This document shows positions 43,344 to 52,188 of a stretch of 64,000 nt of DNA, piece after piece. This DNA comes from Chachezhania sediminis (GTDB taxonomy: Bacteria; Pseudomonadota; Alphaproteobacteria; Rhodobacterales; Rhodobacteraceae). The stretch covers positions 32,047 to 96,046 of the forward strand of contig NZ_VOPH01000014.1 in assembly GCF_009765275.1 (NCBI RefSeq). The letters are read 5' to 3'. Under the pieces are notes generated by a model, which did not search any database, was not told the DNA's origin, and was given only the letters and a program-made list of their open reading frames with translations. Made by a program: the position numbers and the translations under genes. Positions within the stretch are counted from its first letter, which is position 1; every line of letters starts with the position of its first letter.

Positions 43344-44324
43344 TTGGAAGACCTTTTCCCCCAACCGGACCTGTCGACCGTCTTCCGGGCAGAGATCCTG
43401 GCGGCCCGGATGGAAGGTGCGCTCCGGGCCGATGCCTCGCTGGCGGCGATGTGGCGGGGTCTGGCGTCGGTGCAGGAGGCCTGTGCGTCGACCTGGCTGG
43501 AGGATCTGCCAGTTTCGCCCGTCGATCTTCTGGGCCGGCCGTTCCGCGCCTCGCTGGGGGATCCGGATCGCGATCGGGCGGCGTTGGCGGGGGCGGCGAT
43601 GTTGCGGGGCCTGCATTCGCCGGGCCCCCTCGAAGAACAGACGGGCACGGTCCTGTCGCGCCTCTGGTCGCTGTCGGCGGGAGAGGGGCCGCATCCCTTC
43701 ATGCCGCAGGACTATGCCGAAATCCGGGATGCCATGGCAGAAGCGCCAAGCCCCCTGCTGGGGGCACTGGCCGTGGCGCGGATCGTGCATGTGGCGACCG
43801 AAGGCAATGCGCCATCGGTCGAGCGGCTGGCGCTGGTCGCGGCGGATCACGCGATGCGCGGGTCCGGCCGCTTCATGCTGGGCGAGGCGGAGCCATACGA
43901 TCTTGTTTCGGCCCCCCGCGGGGCATGGGTGATCCAGCCGTCGCTGGCGCTGGTCGACAACGGATTCCGGCTGTGGTCGGTGGCCCATCCCGGACGGGTG
44001 CGGGACCTGCTGGAGGGGCTGACCCGGACGCTGGACCGCGGCATCGCGGCCTTGCCGCTGCTTCGGCGCTGGCTGGAACGGTCGCGGGACATAAGGGCCG
44101 ATGCGCATGGCGCCTCGCGCATGCCGGACCTGATCGGGATGCTGACGCTGACCCCCATCGTGACAGGCAGCGCCGTGGCGCGGGACCTGAACATCACGCC
44201 CCGCGGCGCGCAGAAGCTGATCGACCAGGCCGAGAGCTTGGAACTGATCACGAAGATCACGCCACGGCGGACGTACCGGGCCTGGGCGACCACGCCCTTC
44301 GCCCGGATGCTGGGGCGTGGCTGA
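43344..44324 (+). CDS. DUF1612-like protein with C-terminal HTH
   Basis: A 326-residue protein if started at the TTG at 43344 after AGGCGGAA; the frame is open to 43152, where ATG codons give longer versions. The N-terminal two thirds (LEDLFPQPDLSTVFRAEILAAR, LEDLPVSPVDLLG, AAMLRGLHSPGPL) look like the DUF1612/RHE_PE00001-type family common on rhizobial and rhodobacterial plasmids. The last 60 residues form a helix-turn-helix (TGSAVARDLNITPRGAQKLIDQAESLELITKITPRRTYR). It is probably DNA-binding. The family's function is unknown, and similar genes resemble Fic/DOC-type plasmid regulators in layout. It is isolated. Confidence 0.65.
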   Translation: MEDLFPQPDLSTVFRAEILAARMEGALRADASLAAMWRGLASVQEACASTWLEDLPVSPVDLLGRPFRASLGDPDRDRAALAGAAMLRGLHSPGPLEEQTGTVLSRLWSLSAGEGPHPFMPQDYAEIRDAMAEAPSPLLGALAVARIVHVATEGNAPSVERLALVAADHAMRGSGRFMLGEAEPYDLVSAPRGAWVIQPSLALVDNGFRLWSVAHPGRVRDLLEGLTRTLDRGIAALPLLRRWLERSRDIRADAHGASRMPDLIGMLTLTPIVTGSAVARDLNITPRGAQKLIDQAESLELITKITPRRTYRAWATTPFARMLGRG

Positions 44325-44418
44325 ATTTCAAGGTCCCGCCCGGTGGCCCGCCGGGCAGCGGCCGATTTGCGCCGCAGTTTCAACAGGGGGCCGGCCGCTG
44401 CACGTCTTGCTGAAGCTT

Positions 44419-44448
44419 CGGCCGTTCCGCGTACGCGCGGAACGGCCG
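44419..44448. terminator. Hairpin between convergent genes
   Basis: CGGCCGTTCCGCG and its exact complement flank a 4-base loop, giving a 13-base-pair stem between the DUF1612-like gene and the deacylase gene. No T-run follows on either strand, so it is an imperfect bidirectional terminator candidate. Confidence 0.55.
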
Positions 44449-44461
44449 GGTCGCCCTGGGA

Positions 44462-45958
44462 TCAGGCCGCCTGCGGACAGCGGATCGCCTGGCCGGGGGC
44501 GGCCTTGGTATCCAGTTCGCCGCCCGCGATGACCTTGGTGCCGCCGACGATCAGGTATTCCACGCCGATGGCGGGCTTGTTCATCTCGGTGAATGTCGCC
44601 TGGTCCGACAGCGTTTCGGCATCGAAGACCACGATATCGGCGTCGAACCCTTCCCGCAGACGCGCCTTCCTGGCGATCTGGGGTGCGCAGCTTTCGATCA
44701 CCTGCGCCGGGTACAGCGTACATTTCGCCAGCCCTTCCATCAGCGTCACGGCGCCGCGCACGGTGACATAGTCGTGCAGGAACTTGGTGAAGGTCCCCGA
44801 CGACCGCGGGTGCGAAACCGCGTCGTCCGGCAGGGGCCAGGCATCGCCGTCATAGATCGAGCCGTCCGGCTTGATCCACGGCATCGCGTCCGACGCGATG
44901 GAGCCGCCCGGGAACAGGACCGAGACATCGAGCATCCGGCGGTGTTCTTCGTTCACGTCGATGTCCAGGAAGTGCCAGATGATCAGGTCCGACGGGTTTT
45001 CGTGCCCGGCCTTCAACAGGTCGGCGCGGTCTTCGAAGCGGTGGCCGTTCTTCACCAGCTCGACGGCGCTGTAGGGGCTGCCGGTGCGGGCGGTGAACTC
45101 TTCCTCCGCGAAGAAGCCGGCGCCGACGACGGTCGAACCGGCACCGTAGGGATAGGCCTCGGTCGTGACGGGCAGGCCCTGTTCCTGCGCCTTGCGGATC
45201 AGTTCCGCCGACCGGTCGATGTCCAGAAGACTGGTCGAGTTCAGGTGGCAGATATGCATGTGCGCCCCCGTCGCCCCCGCCAGGCCGATCAGCTTGACAT
45301 AGCTTTCGACCGAGCTTTTCGGGTCGATGTTCGAGGCATTGGCGACATGGGTGAAGGTCGGCCGGCCGAACTCCGCGGCCAGATCGCAGATCTCGGTCAG
45401 TTCCTTCAGGCCTGCGCCGGCGACATAGCCGTTGGGGATGCCGATGCCGATGGCGCCTTCGTCCAGGCCCTGGCGGGTCAGCCCGACGATTTCAGCCACC
45501 TGGCCGCCGGTCGCGGTGTCGGTATGCCAGCGTGTGTCGTTTGTGGCGCCCATCTGGGCCACCGGGTTGATCTTGCCGGTGGGTTCGAAGCCGCTCATGA
45601 CCGCGCGGCGGGACGAGATCCAGCTGGCCGCGGCCCCATAGTTCAGCGGCCGGCCGCGGGTGGCCTGGTCGTCGTACCATTCGGCGACGGGCAGGACGCC
45701 CACTTCCAGTTCCAGCGCCGTGGTCACGCCGTCGAAGGCCTGCATCCGGTCTGCGGCCACAGTCTGGCCATGGGCGTGGATATCGATGAAGCCCGGGGCC
45801 ACGACCAGGCCGGTGGCGTCGATCTCCTCGGCCGCGCCGCCCAGGTCCTTGCCCACGGCCACGATGGTGCCGTCCTTGACGGCCACGTCGCAGACCTCGT
45901 CAAAGCCGGTTTCGGGATCCATCACGCGGCCATTGCGGATCAGAAGGTCGTGGGTCAT
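44462..45958 (-). CDS. N-acyl-D-amino-acid deacylase / D-aminoacylase-type amidohydrolase
   Basis: A 498-residue metal-dependent amidohydrolase. The N-terminal beta-sandwich (DLLIRNGRVMDPETG) and GFIDIHAHGQT with the metal HxH motif are followed by HLNSTSLLDI and SDAMPW and by a C-terminal GFDADIVVFDA strand. The layout is that of D-aminoacylases, which release free D-amino acids from N-acyl-D-amino acids; related members are dihydroorotase or hydantoinase-like. It overlaps the M81 gene by four bases (ATGA) and is the last gene of a six-gene minus operon headed by a D-amino-acid dehydrogenase. Confidence 0.85.
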   Translation of the reverse strand: MTHDLLIRNGRVMDPETGFDEVCDVAVKDGTIVAVGKDLGGAAEEIDATGLVVAPGFIDIHAHGQTVAADRMQAFDGVTTALELEVGVLPVAEWYDDQATRGRPLNYGAAASWISSRRAVMSGFEPTGKINPVAQMGATNDTRWHTDTATGGQVAEIVGLTRQGLDEGAIGIGIPNGYVAGAGLKELTEICDLAAEFGRPTFTHVANASNIDPKSSVESYVKLIGLAGATGAHMHICHLNSTSLLDIDRSAELIRKAQEQGLPVTTEAYPYGAGSTVVGAGFFAEEEFTARTGSPYSAVELVKNGHRFEDRADLLKAGHENPSDLIIWHFLDIDVNEEHRRMLDVSVLFPGGSIASDAMPWIKPDGSIYDGDAWPLPDDAVSHPRSSGTFTKFLHDYVTVRGAVTLMEGLAKCTLYPAQVIESCAPQIARKARLREGFDADIVVFDAETLSDQATFTEMNKPAIGVEYLIVGGTKVIAGGELDTKAAPGQAIRCPQAA

Positions 45959-47418
45959 GCGTCGGCACTTTCGGCAAAGGGGTTTTCGGTCTTGGGCCAG
46001 AAGTTCATGTCCCGCTTGGTATAGGGGATGATGGTGTAATCCGGCGGGATGGCGCCCGGCGTGGCCAGGTGGATGACCTCGGACGCGATGGGGGCGAAGC
46101 GGTCATAGAAGTGCTGCGAGCTTTTCACGACCACGATCTTCATCTTTGACAGGTCCAGGCCCAGGTCCTCGGCCACGTTGGGGCTGAATGTCTGGGTCCG
46201 CTTGGACGACAGGATCAGGTGGACGCCGTCCGCCTCCAGCCAGACCGTGTCGCCCAGGCTGGCCTCGGACTTGCCGAAATACTGGATGGCGTCGCGGTTG
46301 ATGCCGCGGACGTTGACCGTCAGGTCCACAGGGTCGCCCGACATGGGTCCGACCTTGCCGCCGACGCGCACCGGCATCACCGCCCCCACGCCGGCATCGA
46401 TGCACATCGACACCAGGACCGGGTCCCAGAAGGTCAGCAGCGCCACGTCCTTCAGTCCGCGCTTCAGCACCTCCTGCAACACGAATGTCGAATCCGACGG
46501 TGCACCGCCGCCGGCGTTATCGGCAAAGTCCGCCAGCACGACGGGATAGGCATTGGCCGCCACCGCCCGGTCCAGCCCTTCGGCCATGCCGGGGAAGGTG
46601 CGCAGCTGGCCGCGCAGGTTCCAGAGAGTCTTGCCCAGCTCTTCGGCCCGGGCCGCGGCCAGGTCCGGATCGCCATCGGTGATCACCAGCGTACGGGTGC
46701 CCACGACCGGGCTGTCGCCCCAGGGAAAGCCATGCGCGAGCGAGACCGACAGGATCCCGTCCTTGCCTTCCATCGCCGTCATACCGTCGACAAAGCCGCG
46801 GATCGGCTCGAATGGGGTATGGTACATGGCCATCATCTTGCAGTCGTAGTCGCGCATCACGGGCTTCGTCTTGCCCGTCGCCGCATCGGCGCACAGCGTG
46901 AACAACTCTTCCGCGCGTTCGGCGATGTCGATGTGCGGGTATTCCTTGTAGCAGATGATGGCGGTGGCACTGTCCAGCATCAGCGGCGTCAGGTGGCAGT
47001 GGGGATCGATTTCCAGCCCGATGACGGCATCGGGGCCCACGATGGTCCGCGCGCGGGCCATCAGGTCGCCTTCGCAGTCGTCATAGCCTTCGGCGATCAT
47101 GGCTCCGTGCATCGACAGCAGCACAATGTCGACCGGCATCGCCGCCTTCAGGTCCGCCAGGATGTCGTCGCGCATCGTTTCGTAGACCGACCGGATCGTG
47201 GGGCCGGCGGGCTGGGCATAGGTGGCCAGCCCCTCGACCACGTCCCATCCCAGCGCCTCGGCCCGATTGCGGAAGACCTTCAGCGCGGTGGCATAGACCT
47301 GGCCGCCCTCGGTCGAGGCGTTCTTGGAATGAAGGTTTTCCTTGAACCCGGTCCAGCCGGTGGGGATGGGCGAAAAGGAATTCGTCTCGGTTGCGAGCGA
47401 GGCCATGAAGAGCTTCAT
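45955..47418 (-). CDS. M81 family metallopeptidase (MlrC-like)
   Basis: A 487-residue zinc peptidase of the M81/MlrC type. The metal ligands are seen as Asp138 and His140 in EIDPHCHLTP and His162 in EYPHID. The conserved MHGAMIAEGYDDCEGD and NAGGGAPSDST blocks are present. MlrC cleaves linearised microcystin, a peptide containing D-residues, and other members may act on N-acyl or D-amino-acid peptides. The start at 47418 shares one base with the DctQ stop (TGATG). Together with the D-aminoacylase-like gene it probably frees D-amino acids from an imported peptide. There is no signal peptide, so it acts in the cytosol. Confidence 0.85.
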   Translation of the reverse strand: MKLFMASLATETNSFSPIPTGWTGFKENLHSKNASTEGGQVYATALKVFRNRAEALGWDVVEGLATYAQPAGPTIRSVYETMRDDILADLKAAMPVDIVLLSMHGAMIAEGYDDCEGDLMARARTIVGPDAVIGLEIDPHCHLTPLMLDSATAIICYKEYPHIDIAERAEELFTLCADAATGKTKPVMRDYDCKMMAMYHTPFEPIRGFVDGMTAMEGKDGILSVSLAHGFPWGDSPVVGTRTLVITDGDPDLAAARAEELGKTLWNLRGQLRTFPGMAEGLDRAVAANAYPVVLADFADNAGGGAPSDSTFVLQEVLKRGLKDVALLTFWDPVLVSMCIDAGVGAVMPVRVGGKVGPMSGDPVDLTVNVRGINRDAIQYFGKSEASLGDTVWLEADGVHLILSSKRTQTFSPNVAEDLGLDLSKMKIVVVKSSQHFYDRFAPIASEVIHLATPGAIPPDYTIIPYTKRDMNFWPKTENPFAESADA

Positions 47419-47984
47419 CAGGCGGGATCTCCTGCAGCCGCCGGGGTGCCGGACGGCCGTTCGGTGGATGGAAGGGTCAGGCGGGCGATGTCCGCCAGGA
47501 CGTGGATCACGATGAAGGCCAGCGCGATCGGGATTGCGATGCCGAAGACCAGCATGGGCACGTCCATCGTTTCGGCCTGGCGACCCATCAGGCGGGCGAT
47601 GTAGCCGCGGGCGATGTTCATATTGGCGCCGAAGATGCAGAACCACAGCGTTGCCACGACGAAGATCAGCGCCCCGGTCGCGCGGACCAGCGTTGCCGCC
47701 ACGCCGGCCGGGCCGGTCAGGGCCAGCGCCTCGGGAAAGAGCGTCGGGTCGGCCTTCAGCCGATAGGCGCAACTGGCGCCCATCATGCCGCCCCAGACCA
47801 TGGAAAAGCGCGAAAGCTCCTCGGTCCAGACCGGCGGCTGGGCCAGCAGATAACGGGCAAAGACCTGCCATGCCGCCGCGGCCAGCATCACCACGACCGC
47901 GACGACCGCGACAACAAGGGCCCCGCGGTTGAGCTGGGCCGACAAGCGGTCCAGCCCCCGTGCGATATGGTGGACCGTGCTCAC
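47418..47984 (-). CDS. dctQ: TRAP transporter small permease DctQ (second system)
   Basis: A 188-residue four-helix membrane protein: ALVVAVVAVVVMLAAAAWQVFARYLLAQPPVWTEELSR contains the first helix and the conserved WTEE segment. The start is GTG at 47984, overlapping the dctP stop (GTGA), so it is translationally coupled. It pairs with the DctM encoded at 48991-50271 as a sodium-driven importer. Confidence 0.87.
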   Translation of the reverse strand: MSTVHHIARGLDRLSAQLNRGALVVAVVAVVVMLAAAAWQVFARYLLAQPPVWTEELSRFSMVWGGMMGASCAYRLKADPTLFPEALALTGPAGVAATLVRATGALIFVVATLWFCIFGANMNIARGYIARLMGRQAETMDVPMLVFGIAIPIALAFIVIHVLADIARLTLPSTERPSGTPAAAGDPA

Positions 47985-48952
47985 CGGCCGACCGCCGCCT
48001 TCCAGGCGTCAAGGGCGCCTTCGGGCATGTCGACGCTTTCATAAAGCGGGGCCGAGGCTTCGCGGAACTTGGCCAGTTCCTCTTCCGGCAGTTCGATCAC
48101 CTCGATGCCGGCCGCTTCCAGGTCCGCGAAGACCTGCTTGCGGTCCAGAAGGAAGGCGCGGTTGGCGTCGTGGGCCGCCTTCACGGCGTCGTCGACGATG
48201 GTGCGGTCCTCGTCGCTCAGGCCCTGATACCAGTCTTCGGACGCGATCGCGATCCGGACCGAGTTCGAGGACTTGGTATCGGTGAAGTACTTGATGAAGG
48301 AGGTGTGGCCATAGACCAGCGGCACGAAGGGCGGGTTGATATAGCCGCCGGCGACCCCGGTCTGGAGCGCGTTCGGCACTTCCGACCAGCTGACGATGGT
48401 GCCCTTGGCGCCCCAGGTCTCGAATACCTGGATCTGCAGTTCGTCCAGCGCGCGCATCCGGACACCGGCGAAGTCCTCGAAGGTGCGGATCGGCGTTTCG
48501 GTGGTGAAGATGCCGGCAGGCAGGCCCAGATAGACGATATCCAGCACGCGGACGCCTTCCGGCGTGGTGCCGTCATTGATCATTTCCAGCATGCCGCCCT
48601 TGTCCAGCGCCATGTCGAGCTCTTCCCCGTCCTTGAAGAAGAAGGGCATCGAGGTGCCGAAGATCGTGCCGTCCAGCTGGCCGGCCGATTTCATGTCGGA
48701 CATGGACACTTCCAGAAGGCCCTGGCTGACCTGGTCCAGGCGCTCGGCTTCCTCACCCAGCGCGTTGCGTTCGTATTCGACGGCGTCCATGCCGTGTTCG
48801 TTCAGGTAGTTGGCGAAGGTGTTCGCCCAGACATAGGTGCCCGACTGTTTCAGGTCCGGCGGGCTGTCCAGCGCGACTTTCACTTCGGCCACGGCGGGCA
48901 GGGCCAGCACCAGCGCCGCGGCGGTGGCCAGGAATCCGGTTGCAAGTTTCAT
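47981..48952 (-). CDS. dctP: TRAP transporter substrate-binding protein DctP (second system)
   Basis: A 323-residue periplasmic binding protein with a signal peptide (MKLATGFLATAAALVLALPAVAE) and DctP features such as YERNALGEEAERLDQVSQGLLEVSMSD and the ligand-Arg region FAGVRMRALDELQIQVFETWG. It lies between dctM and dctQ, gene order M-P-Q. The ligand is unknown but by operon context could be a D-amino-acid derivative or small N-acyl peptide. Confidence 0.88.
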   Translation of the reverse strand: MKLATGFLATAAALVLALPAVAEVKVALDSPPDLKQSGTYVWANTFANYLNEHGMDAVEYERNALGEEAERLDQVSQGLLEVSMSDMKSAGQLDGTIFGTSMPFFFKDGEELDMALDKGGMLEMINDGTTPEGVRVLDIVYLGLPAGIFTTETPIRTFEDFAGVRMRALDELQIQVFETWGAKGTIVSWSEVPNALQTGVAGGYINPPFVPLVYGHTSFIKYFTDTKSSNSVRIAIASEDWYQGLSDEDRTIVDDAVKAAHDANRAFLLDRKQVFADLEAAGIEVIELPEEELAKFREASAPLYESVDMPEGALDAWKAAVGR

Positions 48953-48990
48953 GTCGTACTTCCTCTGTTGATCTTTGTTTTGCGTCGATG

Positions 48991-50271
48991 TCAGTTCCAC
49001 AGCCCCATCAGGCGGGGCAGGGCCAGGCTGATTTCGGGCACGGCCACCAGCAGGGCCAGCACGCCGACCTCGGCAATGGCGAAGGGGATGACCCGGCGGG
49101 CCAGGTCCCAGTACTTCACGCCGGTGACGGTCGAGACGATCATCAGGCAGCCTCCCAGGGGCGGCGTGACCAGGCCGATGGTCAGATTGAAGCAGATGAT
49201 GATCCCAAGGTGCACCGGGTCGGCGCCATTGGCCAGCGCGACGGGCGCCAGCAGCGGGATCAGCAGCGCCAGTGCCACGGTCACGTCCAGCAGCATGCCG
49301 GCCACGATCAGGATCAGGTTCAGCACGATCATGTATTCCAGCGGGCTGAGCCCCAGATCGGTGACCAGCGCGGCCAGTGCCTGCGGGATCCGCTCGAGCG
49401 CGGCCAGGTGGCCGAACGCCGCCACGGCGCACAGGATCATGAAGATCGAACCCGTCAGGATCGCCGTGCGGGACAGGCTTTCCCAGACATCCGTCAGCGA
49501 CAGCCCGTCGTAGAACCGCGCCACCAGGGCCGCCGCGATGACGGCCACGGCCGCGGCTTCGGTCGGCGTCATCCAGCCGAAGACGATGCCGCCCACGATG
49601 ATCCCCGGCAGCAGCAGGGCAGGGGCGGCGCGGCCGATGGCGGGCAGGATCTTCGGCGCGTCTTCCTTCGACACACGGGGGTGATCCTCGCGCCAGGCAT
49701 ACCAGGCGTTCATCGCAAAAAGTGCTGCGGCCAGCACCAGCCCCGGCAGGATGCCCGCGACGAACAGCGCCGCGACCGATGTCTGCATGACCGCGCCGTA
49801 GAAGATCAGGATGATCGACGGCGGCACGATGGGCCCGATGATCGACGACGCGGCCGTGATCGCGGCGGCATAGGTCTTGGTATAACCCTTTTCTTCCATC
49901 GCGGGGACAAGGGTGTTCGACAGCGCCGCGGCATCCGCCACGGCAGAGCCGGAGATGCCGGCGAAGAACACGGATGTCAGGACGTTCACATGGCCCAGCC
50001 CGCCCCGCAGACGGCCCACAAGGGCCATCGACAGGTCGATCAGCGCCTTCGTCACGCCGCCGCGGTTCATGACCTCTCCGGCAAGGATGAAAAGCGGCAT
50101 CGCCAGCAGCGAGAAGACCGAGATGTTGGAAAACACCTTCTGCGGCAGCACCGCCAGGTAACGGGTGTTGTCCGAAACGATGAAGGCCAGGACGGCGGAA
50201 CCGCCGATCACATAGGCCAGGGCCAGGCCGCTGCCCAGGAACGCGAGCGCGGCGATGGGGACGATCCACAT
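48991..50271 (-). CDS. dctM: TRAP transporter large permease DctM (second system)
   Basis: A 426-residue polytopic permease with GISGSAVADAAALSNTLVPAMEEKGY in the first half and LTIGLVTPPLGGCLMI in the second, the conserved repeats of DctM. The ATG at 50271 shares one base with the stop of the dehydrogenase gene upstream. It is the second gene of the operon, 38 bases before dctP. Confidence 0.9.
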   Translation of the reverse strand: MWIVPIAALAFLGSGLALAYVIGGSAVLAFIVSDNTRYLAVLPQKVFSNISVFSLLAMPLFILAGEVMNRGGVTKALIDLSMALVGRLRGGLGHVNVLTSVFFAGISGSAVADAAALSNTLVPAMEEKGYTKTYAAAITAASSIIGPIVPPSIILIFYGAVMQTSVAALFVAGILPGLVLAAALFAMNAWYAWREDHPRVSKEDAPKILPAIGRAAPALLLPGIIVGGIVFGWMTPTEAAAVAVIAAALVARFYDGLSLTDVWESLSRTAILTGSIFMILCAVAAFGHLAALERIPQALAALVTDLGLSPLEYMIVLNLILIVAGMLLDVTVALALLIPLLAPVALANGADPVHLGIIICFNLTIGLVTPPLGGCLMIVSTVTGVKYWDLARRVIPFAIAEVGVLALLVAVPEISLALPRLMGLWN

Positions 50272-51416
50272 CACGCTGCGGCCCTCAGCCGGCTCGGGCG
50301 GACGCTGATCGGGTCGAAGCCTTCGTCCGCGATGGATGGCGGCAGCGGCCGGCCCAGCACGGCCGAGGCCGCGAATTTCGCCATGGCGGGTGCCGACTGG
50401 ATGCCATATCCGCCCTGACCGGCCAGCCAGAAAAAGCCGGGTTGCACGTCGGAATAGCCCACGACCGGGGCCTTGTCGGCAACGAAGCTGCGCAGACCGG
50501 CCCATTTGCTTTCGATCCGCCGGATGTCCAGGTCGAAGGCCGTCATGATCCGGTCGACGCAGATCGCCACGTCCAGCTCCTCGGGCTGGACATCGCACGG
50601 CGCCACCGGCGTTTCATCGGCAGGAGAGATCAGCAGCCGTCCGGCATCGGGCTTCAGATAGAAGTTTTCCTCGACATCGATGGTGATCGGAAGGTGCGCG
50701 GTTTCGAACGTGGCATGGTCGGCCACGGTAACCGCGGTGCGCCGCTTGGGGGTCAGGCCGATCGCTTCGGCCCCCGCCAGCGCGCCGACCTCGCCCGCCC
50801 AGGCACCGGCGGCGTTGACGACGATGGGTGCGGTGAAGGCGCCCTTGCTGGTCTCGACCGTCCAGGTGTCGCCCGATTTCGACAGGCCCGTGACCGCGGC
50901 GCCGTTGACCAGTGTCTGCTGCGCCGCCTTGAAGGCCCGCAGATAGCCATGGTGCAGGGCGTGCACATCGATGTCCTGGCCGGCCATGTCCAGCATCGCG
51001 GCCGACGCATAGCCCGGACGCAGCAGCGGCTGCGCCTCGGTCAGCGCGGACGCGTCCAGACGTTTCACATCCGTTTCGGGGGAAATCAGGTCGATCAGTT
51101 CGTCCAGCGCGCCCAGCTGATCGTCGCGGGCGATCATCAGGATGGGCCGCGGTCCGAACAGGGCGTGGTCGGTGAACCCGGCCGGCGGCGCCTCGTAGAA
51201 GGCGCGCGAGGCGCGGGTCAGGTCGCGGATCGGCGTCGGCCCGTAGCTGGGCGCGAAGACCGCCGCCGACCGGCCGGTCGAATGATAGCCCGGCTGGCTT
51301 TCCTGCTCCAGCAGGATGACCGAGGCATGGGGCGCCAGTTCCGCCGCGACGGAGGCACCGGCAATGCCGGCTCCGATGACGATGATCTCCGCCGAGGTCG
51401 GCCGCGTCTCTTCCAT
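50271..51416 (-). CDS. FAD-dependent D-amino acid dehydrogenase, DauA (D-arginine dehydrogenase)-like
   Basis: A 381-residue flavoenzyme of the DAO fold. The N-terminal AEIIVIGAGIAGASVAAELAP is the FAD-binding motif. QPGYHSTGRSAA, the NAAGAWAGEVGALAG segment, ENFYLKPDAGRL, WAGLRSFVADKAPVVGY and FFWLAGQGGYGIQ closely follow the D-arginine dehydrogenase of pseudomonads, which oxidises many D-amino acids except D-Asp and D-Glu. It produces imino acids, which hydrolyse to keto acids. It is the first gene of the six-gene minus operon and diverges from the XRE regulator. It is distinct from the DadA-like gene at 3906-5153. Confidence 0.87.
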   Translation of the reverse strand: MEETRPTSAEIIVIGAGIAGASVAAELAPHASVILLEQESQPGYHSTGRSAAVFAPSYGPTPIRDLTRASRAFYEAPPAGFTDHALFGPRPILMIARDDQLGALDELIDLISPETDVKRLDASALTEAQPLLRPGYASAAMLDMAGQDIDVHALHHGYLRAFKAAQQTLVNGAAVTGLSKSGDTWTVETSKGAFTAPIVVNAAGAWAGEVGALAGAEAIGLTPKRRTAVTVADHATFETAHLPITIDVEENFYLKPDAGRLLISPADETPVAPCDVQPEELDVAICVDRIMTAFDLDIRRIESKWAGLRSFVADKAPVVGYSDVQPGFFWLAGQGGYGIQSAPAMAKFAASAVLGRPLPPSIADEGFDPISVRPSRLRAAA

Positions 51417-51483
51417 CTGCCGTCAGTTCCCTTTTTCCGTGAATCTGCCTACATCGTTCCGGGTTTCGTTTTTCATTACAAGA

Positions 51484-51538
51484 AAAATTTTCACATACGA
51501 AAATTTTTTTGCTAGACTTGCGTGACGGCGTGCAAGTC
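51484..51538. promoter_or_regulatory. Two dyads and a predicted promoter between dauA-like and xre genes
   Basis: AAAATTTTC and GAAAATTTT flank a 6-base spacer (51484-51507), and GACTTGC with GCAAGTC flank a 10-base spacer (51515-51538). A plus-strand promoter TTCACA (51490-51495) and TAGACT (51513-51518) with a 17-base spacer overlaps both, so the XRE protein could repress itself and the divergent dehydrogenase operon. Confidence 0.6.
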
Positions 51539-51571
51539 TTGGGCAACAGGCACACGAGCGGGAGAGAGCGG

Positions 51572-52165
51572 ATGTCCTTCAAGAGCGAGATCGGCAAGCA
51601 GGTGAAGCAGCTGCGCAAGGCCGAAGGGCTGACCCTGGTCGAACTGTCGTCGCGGTCGGGCGTGTCAGTGTCCTCGATTTCCAAGATCGAGAACGGCGCC
51701 CTGTCGCCAACGCTGGATATCATCCTGAAGCTGTGTGACGGGCTGGATGTGGCCATCGGCGACCTGGTCACCGGCGCGGGAGAGGAACAGGCCCGCATAG
51801 CCACGCCGAACAGCCGTTTCGCCACCGCTTTCCGCGGCGAGGGCGCGCTGATCAACACCCCGAACTATGACTATCTGTACCTGTGCCCCGAGGTGAAGAA
51901 CAAGTTCATGCTGCCGATCCACGCCAGGGTGAAGGCGGGCAGCCTGACCGAGTTCGGGGACCTGGTCCGCCATGGCGGGGAGGAGTTCCTTTTTGTCCTG
52001 GACGGCGAAATCGAGGTGCACAGCGAGTTCTACGAACCCGTGACGCTGAAGAAGGGCGACAGCGTCTATCTCGACAGTGCGATGGGCCATGCGTACATCA
52101 CGACGGGCAAGACCGATGCCGAGGTTCTGTGCATCTGCACCGAACCCCATCCGCCCGCGATCTAG
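51572..52165 (+). CDS. XRE family regulator with C-terminal cupin domain
   Basis: A 197-residue regulator. The N-terminal helix-turn-helix (residues 5-62: VKQLRKAEGLTLVELSSRSGVSVSSISKIENGALSPTLDIILKLCDGLDV) precedes a cupin domain (GGEEFLFVLDGEIEVHSEFYEPVTLKKGDSVYLDSAMGHAYI) that binds a small ligand. The ATG at 51572 follows GGAGAGAGCG; the frame extends to 51509 but would cross the dyads. It diverges from the D-amino-acid dehydrogenase operon and precedes the aldolase gene by 23 bases, so it probably senses a D-amino acid or product and controls both directions. Confidence 0.88.
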   Translation: MSFKSEIGKQVKQLRKAEGLTLVELSSRSGVSVSSISKIENGALSPTLDIILKLCDGLDVAIGDLVTGAGEEQARIATPNSRFATAFRGEGALINTPNYDYLYLCPEVKNKFMLPIHARVKAGSLTEFGDLVRHGGEEFLFVLDGEIEVHSEFYEPVTLKKGDSVYLDSAMGHAYITTGKTDAEVLCICTEPHPPAI

Positions 52166-52188
52166 ACACCATCCGGAAAGGACCCGCG

